Shown piece by piece: positions 7,398-13,644 of a stretch of 30,098 nt of DNA (its first letter is position 1; every line of letters starts with the position of its first letter). Source of the DNA: an uncultured Candidatus Melainabacteria bacterium (GTDB lineage Bacteria; Cyanobacteriota; Vampirovibrionia; Gastranaerophilales; Gastranaerophilaceae). The DNA is taken from NCBI GenBank assembly GCA_946186335.1, contig CAMHMW010000005.1:1-30098 (forward strand), written 5' to 3'. The notes beneath the pieces are model-generated. The model did no database searches. It was not told the origin of the DNA and worked only from the letters and a program-made list of their open reading frames with translations. The position numbers were made by a program, and so were the translations under genes.

Positions 7398-7993
7398 TGA
7401 TATACCCAAAATCTGTTGCAACACTTATAGAGCAGTTTCAAAAATTCCCGTCTGTCGGGCCTAAATCTGCTCAGCGTATGGCATTCCATTTATTGAGAAT
7501 GCCTTCGGCAGATGTTGAAAACTTTGCAAAGGCAATATTAGATGCTAAACAAAATACTCACACATGCGAAGTTTGTTTCAATCTGTCTGCAACAAGTCCA
7601 TGCGAAATTTGTTCATCCGCAAGTCGTGACCGTTCGGTAATTTGTGTGGTTTCTGAAACAAAAGACCTTATTGCAATAGAAAAGACAAACGAATTTAAAG
7701 GGCTTTACCACGTTTTGCAGGGGTTGATTTCTCCCATTGACGGTATAGGTGCTGAGGACATAAGAATAAAAGAACTTTTAAACCGCTTAACCGATGATGA
7801 AGTCAAAGAGGTTATTCTTGCATTAAGCCCGTCAGTTGAGGGGGAAGCCACAAGTCTTTATCTGACAAAACTTATAAAACCGTTCGGTATAAAAGTCAGC
7901 CGTATCGCATTCGGACTTCCTGTCGGTGCAGATTTGGAATATGCTGACGAAATGACAATAGCAAAAGCCATCGAAGGCCGCAGAGAGATTTAA
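7397..7993 (+). CDS. recR: Recombination protein RecR
   Basis: RecR works with RecF and RecO to load RecA at single-stranded gaps. The 198-aa protein has an N-terminal helix-hairpin-helix (FQKFPSVGPKSAQRMAFHLL), a C4 zinc finger (C57, C60, C69, C72), and a Toprim domain beginning VICVVSETKDLIAIE with YHVLQGLISPIDGIG. The ATG overlaps the ybaB stop by one base, so expression is coupled. recF lies about 10 kb away in the same window, so two of the RecFOR genes are represented. Confidence 0.96.
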   Translation: MIYPKSVATLIEQFQKFPSVGPKSAQRMAFHLLRMPSADVENFAKAILDAKQNTHTCEVCFNLSATSPCEICSSASRDRSVICVVSETKDLIAIEKTNEFKGLYHVLQGLISPIDGIGAEDIRIKELLNRLTDDEVKEVILALSPSVEGEATSLYLTKLIKPFGIKVSRIAFGLPVGADLEYADEMTIAKAIEGRREI

Positions 7994-8015
7994 GTAATAT
8001 TTACCCCCTACTTAA
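7990..8015. repeat. Inverted repeat across two convergent stop codons
   Basis: TTAAGTA (7990-7996) and TACTTAA (8009-8015) form a 7-bp inverted repeat covering the recR TAA and the stop of the convergent 754-aa gene. There is no T run on either side, so it is at best a weak terminator. Confidence 0.35.
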
Positions 8016-10272
8016 TTTGTGATAAGGTGTCATTGATAAATTTTTCGGCATTATCGGCATCCGCAAGTGCCTTTTCTGCCGCCGTCATATCTGTATTATC
8101 GGTCACTTTACATTCAGGAGAGGGGATATAAGTTCTGACCGGTTCAAGTTCTTTTTTAGTCTGGTCACCGTTTGAATTAATTACTGTTGTATTGTTATTT
8201 ATTATATTTCCGTTTTTATCAAAAACAGTATCAGGGGACGGTATATATCTGCCGTCTTTTGGCGGATACTGTCCGTTCAGGGTTTGTTTTACATAGTTTG
8301 TATTCGGATATTGCTGATATTCCGCAATTGTCGGATGAGATTGAGCGGTTCTGACAGGCTGAACATTCGGCTGAGGAACCTGTGTTGCCTGTTCTGCACC
8401 CGTAAATGCGGGTTTATTTGCTAATGTTTGCTTTATCAGGTTTGTATCGCTTTGATATTCGTTCGGATTTTTATACTGAGGCTGACGCCCCATATTAGAC
8501 GGTCTGTTTGAAGTATTTACCGCCTGCTGTTGTGCCTGAGCAACAGCCTGTGCTATTGCAGCCTGCTGTGCGGGTGTTTGCTGAGTTGTGGTATTTTGTT
8601 CTTTTTCTTCTTCATCTTCATCCAAAACTGAATGTGTCGGACGACCAAAGATTTTGTGAGCAGTTTTTGTTGTGAAGTTAACAATAATCGGAGTTACAAC
8701 CGCAAGCGGTATAAGTATTCTCATCGGAACACCGATTATGTTGCCGTTTGCAATTTTTCTGAGCCAGTTCATATTGTATTTTGCATTTGATTTGTACGAA
8801 TGAACCCTCTGGTTACCGATATTTATGAATGAACCGATTTTTTGAAGAAGTTTTGTTATCGGATTTTTTATATTTTTCTTACCAAGCAAAGCGTTTAATT
8901 TTTTCTTTGCAGCTTTGTATTCAACTTTTGATTTAAAGAAGCCTGCATCTACTTTTTTATTAAATTCAATACGAGCCTTATCATAAGCCTTAACCGCTGC
9001 TTCTGAACGCAAACCCGCATACTTGAAGCCGCCGACTTTGTGCATACCCATAATACCCAAAGTTAATGCAACAAAATATGAGAAGTCGTTAACCAGACGT
9101 TCTGCAAGTGTTTTAACCTTTTCACCTTTTGGAGCATGATAAGTATGCAATAACATATCTGCAAAGATACCTGCCTGCATTGCAACTGCAAGTTTACCAC
9201 CCGCAAATCTGTTTGTACCGCCTTCAAATATCCAGCCGACAGATTTAGTCAGTGCTTTACCCAGACGAGATTTTGCACCTTGACCGGTTGCAATTAAATA
9301 CTTGTTATAATATTCGCTGAAACTCGGTTCTCTGCCGAATAAATGAGCACGAACTTTATGCAAGAATTTCATAACAGGATTTGCACTTGCTCCGCCTAAA
9401 CTTTTCCAGATAGGAATCTTCCAGTCAGGATGTGCTTTTGCAACTTTCTCAAAACGTTTAATTGTTCGTGCCGGATTATCTATAAATTTTTCAGATTTGA
9501 TTAATTCATCAAATTCTTTTACACTTGCATAATCAAGCGCCTTAACTTTTAATGATTTCGCAGTTTTTTGCAGTTCCGCAAAACCGCCGCGTTTGTATAT
9601 TGAATCAATGGCTTTTTCATTAAGTCCGAGAAGTTCAAGTTCTTTTCTCTGTATTGCGAGTTTTTGAGCCTCAGGAGTAAGACTCTTTATGCTGTCGGAA
9701 AATCTTGCAACTTCTTTTTTATCTATAGCAAAACCGAGTCGTTCAACTTTTCCTTCTATCGGTTTTACAAAATTTTCAACTATTTGTTCGGCATCGGCAG
9801 CCAAAAAGCCCTCAAGACCTTTACCCGGCATTTTTGCAAACGCCCACTCGGGAGAGGTTGAATGATGTCTCAGAGAATATACAATTCTGCTTTTCTTTTC
9901 AAGTTTATCAAGTCTTTTACCTGAACCGTCAAGAAGTTTTCCTATCTTTTTGCCAAGCCAAGTATCAGAAATTTTATCCCCGAAAGCACCGATTTTTCCG
10001 CCTAACGATTTTTCATATTTCCCGCCGAATAACGGATTAATTTTTTCCATTAATTGACCGATTCCGTACCACAAAACGGCACCTAAGCCGACTAATGCAA
10101 CGGGATTTGTATCTTTGGAAGCTTTTGCTCTGTTAGTAATGTAGTTATTATCAGCAGTTTGTCTGACACGTTCTGAATCTATGCCCTGCATAGCCGGAAC
10201 ATTCTGCTGAAAATTAACAGGCTTTTGATTTTGAATACTTGGTATGTTCACATTTATTGATTGTTGTGACAT
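8008..10272 (-). CDS. Unknown 754-aa membrane protein with Q/N-rich repeat tail
   Basis: I do not recognise this family. The start at 10272 (MSQQSINVN) has AGGAAG upstream. An in-frame extension of 78 residues further 5' would overlap a divergent gene and is discounted. Hydrophobic segments lie at about 57-75, 360-380, 397-412 and 513-533. A basic, helical region (80-350) contains LEKKSRIVYSLRHHS and several lysine-rich stretches. The C-terminal 200 residues are low complexity: an acidic DEDEEEKE run, a Q/A-rich run (565-585), and paired repeats (EYQSDTNLIKQTLANKP at 605 with QYPNTNYVKQTLNGQYP at 654; RYIPSPDT at 675 with TYIPSPEC at 714). The N-terminus carries KPVNFQ (17-22). Probably a lineage-specific envelope protein (inference). 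Confidence 0.85.
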   Translation of the reverse strand: MSQQSINVNIPSIQNQKPVNFQQNVPAMQGIDSERVRQTADNNYITNRAKASKDTNPVALVGLGAVLWYGIGQLMEKINPLFGGKYEKSLGGKIGAFGDKISDTWLGKKIGKLLDGSGKRLDKLEKKSRIVYSLRHHSTSPEWAFAKMPGKGLEGFLAADAEQIVENFVKPIEGKVERLGFAIDKKEVARFSDSIKSLTPEAQKLAIQRKELELLGLNEKAIDSIYKRGGFAELQKTAKSLKVKALDYASVKEFDELIKSEKFIDNPARTIKRFEKVAKAHPDWKIPIWKSLGGASANPVMKFLHKVRAHLFGREPSFSEYYNKYLIATGQGAKSRLGKALTKSVGWIFEGGTNRFAGGKLAVAMQAGIFADMLLHTYHAPKGEKVKTLAERLVNDFSYFVALTLGIMGMHKVGGFKYAGLRSEAAVKAYDKARIEFNKKVDAGFFKSKVEYKAAKKKLNALLGKKNIKNPITKLLQKIGSFINIGNQRVHSYKSNAKYNMNWLRKIANGNIIGVPMRILIPLAVVTPIIVNFTTKTAHKIFGRPTHSVLDEDEEEKEQNTTTQQTPAQQAAIAQAVAQAQQQAVNTSNRPSNMGRQPQYKNPNEYQSDTNLIKQTLANKPAFTGAEQATQVPQPNVQPVRTAQSHPTIAEYQQYPNTNYVKQTLNGQYPPKDGRYIPSPDTVFDKNGNIINNNTTVINSNGDQTKKELEPVRTYIPSPECKVTDNTDMTAAEKALADADNAEKFINDTLSQIK

Positions 10273-10410
10273 GAAAAACTTCCTATTTTTCCCTACAAGT
10301 ATATAAAAACATGATACGCACAAAATTTGCCCGATACATGAATATTCATTTGGAATATTACGAAATGTAACAAAAATTTCAACATTTGAAATAAAGATAT
10401 GAGTATATAC

Positions 10411-10418
10411 TTTATATA
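10411..10418 (+). promoter_or_regulatory. TTTATATA element before the 56-aa gene
   Basis: ACTTTATATATACAAGAG (10409-10426) closely matches ACTTTATATATGCAGAG (5646-5662) upstream of the 160-aa unknown gene. It is a likely -10 region; no -35 is evident. Confidence 0.4.
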
Positions 10419-10453
10419 TACAAGAGCAATAAATAAGAGAGAGATTTAAGATT

Positions 10454-10624
10454 ATGGCAATAGCAAATCTGAAAAAACTGGATGAAAAATTACATGATAT
10501 GTACAAAGATCAGGTTACAACGACAGCCGAAAAAAAGGACGACTTTGTAGATAAATCGGATTTGCTTTTTGAACAAATGAACTTTATTGCGGCATACAAC
10601 AAACAGATGCTGCATATAGCGTAA
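10454..10624 (+). CDS. Small unknown 56-aa protein
   Basis: An ATG with GAGAGAG about 7 nt upstream opens a 56-codon frame ending in TAA (10622-10624). The product (MAIANLKKLDEK...KQMLHIA) is hydrophilic, helical and highly charged, rich in K, D and E, with two methionines near the end and no membrane segment. A TTTATATA element lies about 40 nt upstream and a strong intrinsic terminator 60 nt downstream, so it looks like a complete monocistronic unit. It is divergent from the 754-aa gene. No family recognised. Confidence 0.65.
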   Translation: MAIANLKKLDEKLHDMYKDQVTTTAEKKDDFVDKSDLLFEQMNFIAAYNKQMLHIA

Positions 10625-10686
10625 AGATTTTTCTAACTATTTTATTTAATAACTCCAATTTAATTTTTCCCCTACAAATTTTATTC

Positions 10687-10720
10687 CCCGATGTCATAAG
10701 ATATCGGGTTTTTATTATTT
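10687..10720 (+). terminator. Intrinsic terminator after the 56-aa gene
   Basis: CCCGATGTC (10687-10695), loop ATAA and GATATCGGG (10700-10708) give a 9-bp stem with one G-U pair, followed by a T-rich tract from 10709. Confidence 0.85.
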
Positions 10721-10743
10721 TATATGATACATAAATAATATTA

Positions 10744-10752
10744 TGATATAAT
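10744..10752 (+). promoter_or_regulatory. Extended -10 promoter of the 6S-like RNA
   Basis: TGATATAAT (10744-10752) is a perfect TATAAT with an extended TG motif. No good -35 is seen. Seven bases separate it from G10760, which is also the first paired base of the RNA. Confidence 0.7.
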
Positions 10753-10759
10753 GTAATCA

Positions 10760-10933
10760 GCTCGTACAGGTGCTAATTTTGTTCCTACATTTACATAAAT
10801 AGGGAGAATTAGCTCCATGGCATTGAAGTATACCCGCCGATTTTATATCGCCAGCGGGAAACGGATTAGTCAGGGCGTTCACCCACCTGCGAGTTGAGCA
10901 GGTAACAAAATCCGCCTGTATCGGGCTTTTTAT
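10760..10933 (+). ncRNA. ssrS: Structured RNA, probable 6S RNA
   Basis: The roughly 170-nt transcript folds as 6S RNA does. The long closing stem pairs 10760-10764 with 10922-10926, 10765-10772 with 10913-10920 (one bulged U at 10921), and 10776-10783 with 10904-10911. A large central bubble follows, with a small hairpin on its 3' side (ACCTGC 10885-10890 with GCAGGT 10898-10903), and an apical stem (CCCGC 10833-10837 with GCGGG 10854-10858, plus CGAT/ATCG inside). The bubble contains TTCACCCACCTGC, reminiscent of 6S sequences. A T run directly after the closing stem (10927 on) would terminate it. 6S RNA mimics an open promoter and sequesters housekeeping RNA polymerase in stationary phase. 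The RNA gene is very likely; the 6S identity is structural inference. Confidence 0.75.
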
Positions 10934-10942
10934 TTTTGTAAA

Positions 10943-10971
10943 TTGCATATATCCCGATAACATGTTATAAT
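10943..10971 (+). promoter_or_regulatory. Promoter of the TadZ-like gene
   Basis: TTGCAT (10943-10948), a 17-nt spacer and TATAAT (10966-10971) with an extended TG at 10963-10964, about 24 nt before the ATG. It lies immediately after the 6S-like RNA terminator. Confidence 0.75.
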
Positions 10972-10994
10972 ACTTTCAGTAAAGGGTATGTGTA

Positions 10995-12170
10995 ATGCAA
11001 AAAATTCCTGCTTTGATTTTATCTGACGAATATTCAACATCTGAGGTCATAAAACTCTATCTCAGCGAATTTGAAAATCTAGAGATTACCGATAATCAGC
11101 ATAATTTTGAAAAAATCTCGGACATTCTTTCCGAAACTCAATCACAGGCACTATTCATTGTTGACTTGTCAGCAGGCGAAGATGAAAAAATCAACCTTAT
11201 CCAAAAAGTTGCAGCAGAATGTAAAACCTGCAAGATTCTTGCCCTGTCAGATAATCCGACAATAGATTTGATTATACGCATTATGAGAGCCGGAGCAAAA
11301 GAATTTATACCTATTCCTATAATTAAAAACGAAATATTAGAAGCCGTAAATAAAATAATTACCGATTTGGACAAACCTAAAAGGAATAATAAATGCAAAA
11401 TTATTTCCGTATTCTCAAATAAAGGCGGTATGGGTAAAACTTCGTTAGCAAGTAATTTAGCATTAGAACTGGCAACAATTACGAAAGAAAAAGTCGCCCT
11501 TATTGATATGAATTTCCAAATGGGTGATATTACGACTTTTTTGGACTTAAAACCGTCGTTTAACATTTCCTATATGCTGGAAAACATAGACAAAATCAAC
11601 GAAACATTTTTATTAAGCACCCTTGAAAAATACAAAAATACAAGTTTGTATATTTTGGCTGACCCGCCTTATTTCAAACAGGCAGATAATATTCAGCCAA
11701 AACAGATTTCAAAATTGTTTAATATTCTGAAAGATACATTTTCATATATTATAGTTGATGCGGAATCAAGTTTTGACGGAAAAAATATTGCGGCGCTGGA
11801 CAATTCCGATATAATATTCCTTGTTACCGCAGCAAATTTACCGGCACTCCGCAATTCACAAAGATGTCTGGAATTGTTTGGGAAACTCGGTTATGACAAG
11901 GATAAAACTCAAATTATAATAAACCGTTATATGGAAAATGACGAAATTAAAGAAACCGATGTTGAAAGAGTTTTGTCTAAAAAAATATACTGGAAAATTC
12001 CGAATAACTACTTTGCAATAATGTCTGCAATAAACAAAGGAGTTCCGGTAAGTACCATAAACAGCAATTCAAATCTGGCACAAAGTTACAGAGATTTGGC
12101 TCAGTACATTTCCGATAATATGTATAAGCAAAATCTCGTTGATAAGTTTGAAAACATATTACAACAATAA
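10995..12170 (+). CDS. TadZ/CpaE-like ATPase with receiver-like N-terminus
   Basis: The 391-aa protein joins a receiver-like domain (about 5-125) to a MinD/ParA-type ATPase (about 134-380). The deviant Walker A is KGGMGKTS (143-150), followed by ALIDMNFQMGDIT with D171 and a Walker B-like YIIVDAE. The receiver-like part keeps D57 in IVDLS but lacks the usual lysine in its last strand (IPIPII), so it may not be phosphorylated. This arrangement is that of CpaE/TadZ, which place Flp/Tad pilus machinery at the cell pole. No other tad genes are visible nearby, only pilT and a prepilin peptidase several kb away. AAAGGG precedes the ATG and a 124-aa gene follows 15 nt later. Confidence 0.85.
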   Translation: MQKIPALILSDEYSTSEVIKLYLSEFENLEITDNQHNFEKISDILSETQSQALFIVDLSAGEDEKINLIQKVAAECKTCKILALSDNPTIDLIIRIMRAGAKEFIPIPIIKNEILEAVNKIITDLDKPKRNNKCKIISVFSNKGGMGKTSLASNLALELATITKEKVALIDMNFQMGDITTFLDLKPSFNISYMLENIDKINETFLLSTLEKYKNTSLYILADPPYFKQADNIQPKQISKLFNILKDTFSYIIVDAESSFDGKNIAALDNSDIIFLVTAANLPALRNSQRCLELFGKLGYDKDKTQIIINRYMENDEIKETDVERVLSKKIYWKIPNNYFAIMSAINKGVPVSTINSNSNLAQSYRDLAQYISDNMYKQNLVDKFENILQQ

Positions 12171-12185
12171 TCGCAGGAGTAAAAA

Positions 12186-12560
12186 ATGGGTCTGGCAGAA
12201 AGATTTAAAGAAAAACTTGAAAAAAGAAATATATTTGAAAGAAAAACAGTTACATCTCCGATAAATAAAACTCAGGAAACAGAGACAGAAATTGAACCGG
12301 AAAAAGTTGAGATTATTGAACCGGCAGAAAATATCCTTTCATCCTCTGAACCTGAAACAGAAAGATACGAATTTGAAGATGTTGAAACTCAGGTAATTGA
12401 TAAAATCAGAAAAACACCGTATTGGAGCGAATTTTCCATCCAGCGTCAGGAAAAAATGATTAGTTCATACCTTGATAAAATAAGAATAAAAGGAAAAGAT
12501 ATTACCCCGTTCCAACTTAAAGAACTTGTTAAAAATATAATTGTTTTATCAAATCACTAA
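12186..12560 (+). CDS. Unknown 124-aa protein cotranscribed with the TadZ-like ATPase
   Basis: The N-terminus is basic and helical (MGLAERFKEKLEKRNIFERK), followed by a disordered, glutamate- and proline-rich linker (about 28-60). A compact helical C-terminus (65-124) begins FEDVETQVIDKIRKTPYWSEF and ends in KELVKNIIVLSNH. I do not recognise a domain. The layout of a basic anchor, acidic linker and small helical bundle suggests an adaptor of the ATPase encoded 15 nt upstream (inference from position). GCAGGAG precedes the ATG and a bidirectional terminator follows the stop. It might correspond to a separated N-terminal piece of a CpaF-like ATPase, but no ATPase part is present. Confidence 0.75.
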   Translation: MGLAERFKEKLEKRNIFERKTVTSPINKTQETETEIEPEKVEIIEPAENILSSSEPETERYEFEDVETQVIDKIRKTPYWSEFSIQRQEKMISSYLDKIRIKGKDITPFQLKELVKNIIVLSNH

Positions 12561-12561
12561 A

Positions 12562-12591
12562 AAAAGGACTTCCGTAAGGAAGTCCTTTTTA
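12562..12591. terminator. Bidirectional intrinsic terminator
   Basis: AAAAAGGACTTCC, loop GTAA and GGAAGTCCTTTTT form a 13-bp stem with an A run on one side and a T run on the other. It can end both the TadZ operon and the convergent membrane-protein gene. Confidence 0.93.
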
Positions 12592-12607
12592 GTATATATT
12601 GTCCTTT

Positions 12608-13555
12608 TTACAGGGTATTAAAATCATCCTCAGCCTTAACTTCCTGAGTTTCATCAAGGGGTGCGATTTTTTCGTTATAAACCCCGATATAGTTTTCTGT
12701 TGCAGCATTTGCAATTATAGTATTCACATACATCTGAAGCAAGCCTACCATAGCCGATAATATGATTACTATAAACATTGCAACAGGGTTATATAAAAAC
12801 GCATCGCTGTTAGAGTCCAATGCTCCCGGAGTAACCATAGCAGACCCCATAAATACCGTCATAGCTATCATCATAACAAACATATTCAAAATACCTATCG
12901 GGAAACTTGCAACAATGGCAACAAGCCAAAATTTACCAAAGACGATAAGAGTATCTTTAAATGCTATCTTCATAAATCTTCCCAAATACAACGGGTTGTA
13001 TAATTCGGGTCTGTTACCGTATTTTACGTATTCTATAAATACATAATTGTAAAATGGCAAAACAAGAACGGAAAATGCGATACATACAAGCATAGCCAGC
13101 AATAATCCGCCTATGAACATAATAATAGTTGATACATCAGGACTTGATTTACTCGTCATATCCGAAAACATCGGAACAAACGGAATTGCAAATACACCAA
13201 AGAAAACAATCATAATATAGATACACCAAACCAATATAAACGGAAAAACTTTAAATCCGTCAATGAGCGTTGTGAACGAAATCTGCGGAATACCAATTTT
13301 CTTCATCAATCTGTCTTCTACAAAATTTACCGAATAACCCAATAGCCAAAACATCGGAACAATTGATAATATAGCCAATAGCAAAGCTATAAGTCCGATA
13401 ACAATAAGCACTTTTTCGGGAACACCTTTATCGGCAAAACCAGCCACACCCGACATTAATGCAGGAAGTAAAAACAACAACAGCAGCATAAAATGTTTGC
13501 GTGCAACATGTTCTCCGCTATATAAATTTTTAAAACTTTGTATAACCTTTTCCAT
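12608..13555 (-). CDS. Polytopic membrane protein (DUF4013-like)
   Basis: 315 aa with about six hydrophobic segments: LLLLFLLPALMSGVAGF, VLIVIGLIALLLAILSIVPMFWLLGY, a segment starting FPFILVWCIYIMIVFFG, two around MFIGGLLLAMLVCIAFSVLVL and IVFGKFWLVAIVASFPIGILN, and a last one near AMFIVIILSAMVGLLQMY. The LLGYSVNFVEDRLMKKIG loop followed by LIDGFKVFPFI resembles DUF4013 proteins, but I cannot confirm that. The C-terminus is short, acidic and cytosolic-looking. ACGGAGG precedes the ATG. It is divergent from uvrB. A second protein of similar build lies on the other side of uvrB (15679-16449). Function unknown. Confidence 0.8.
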   Translation of the reverse strand: MEKVIQSFKNLYSGEHVARKHFMLLLLFLLPALMSGVAGFADKGVPEKVLIVIGLIALLLAILSIVPMFWLLGYSVNFVEDRLMKKIGIPQISFTTLIDGFKVFPFILVWCIYIMIVFFGVFAIPFVPMFSDMTSKSSPDVSTIIMFIGGLLLAMLVCIAFSVLVLPFYNYVFIEYVKYGNRPELYNPLYLGRFMKIAFKDTLIVFGKFWLVAIVASFPIGILNMFVMMIAMTVFMGSAMVTPGALDSNSDAFLYNPVAMFIVIILSAMVGLLQMYVNTIIANAATENYIGVYNEKIAPLDETQEVKAEDDFNTL

Positions 13556-13591
13556 ATAATACCTCCGTGACTTTCGTTATTCTAGCATATT

Positions 13592-13608
13592 TTTACAACA
13601 TTTACAAC
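13592..13608 (+). repeat. Tandem TTTACAAC repeat upstream of uvrB
   Basis: TTTACAAC (13592-13599), one base, then TTTACAAC (13601-13608), about 40 nt before the uvrB ATG. The half-sites resemble HLR1 halves, but the 9-bp period differs from the 10-bp period of HLR1. Confidence 0.4.
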
Positions 13609-13644
13609 AATACAATTAATTGAATTTTGTACTAAAATATTATT

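Noticed and set aside
10273..10506. A 78-residue N-terminal extension of the 754-aa protein
   Set aside because: It has no ribosome binding site, runs over the promoter and start of the divergent 56-aa gene, and reads as cysteine- and phenylalanine-rich non-coding translation. The internal ATG at 10272 has AGGAAG upstream.
10760..10933. Riboswitch controlling the TadZ-like gene
   Set aside because: The RNA has its own promoter and a terminator formed by its closing stem, and the downstream gene has a separate strong promoter (10943-10971). No known riboswitch core (TPP, cobalamin, c-di-GMP) is recognisable.
10760..10933. Signal recognition particle RNA
   Set aside because: The conserved SRP domain IV (GGAA-type loop with flanking asymmetric bulges) is missing.
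10919..10959. TATCGGG...CCCGATA inverted repeat spanning the RNA terminator and TadZ promoter, as an attenuator
   Set aside because: The second arm lies upstream of the TadZ promoter's -10 and after the RNA's T run, so both arms would rarely be in one transcript. Probably coincidental.
10995..12560. A complete Tad/Flp pilus locus
   Set aside because: Only the TadZ-like ATPase is present; no CpaF, TadB/C, RcpA or Flp pilin gene is visible nearby.
13592..13608. A second HLR1 site, upstream of uvrB
   Set aside because: The half-sites repeat with a 9-bp rather than 10-bp period and end in AC rather than (T/A)(T/A), so the match is not good enough to call.
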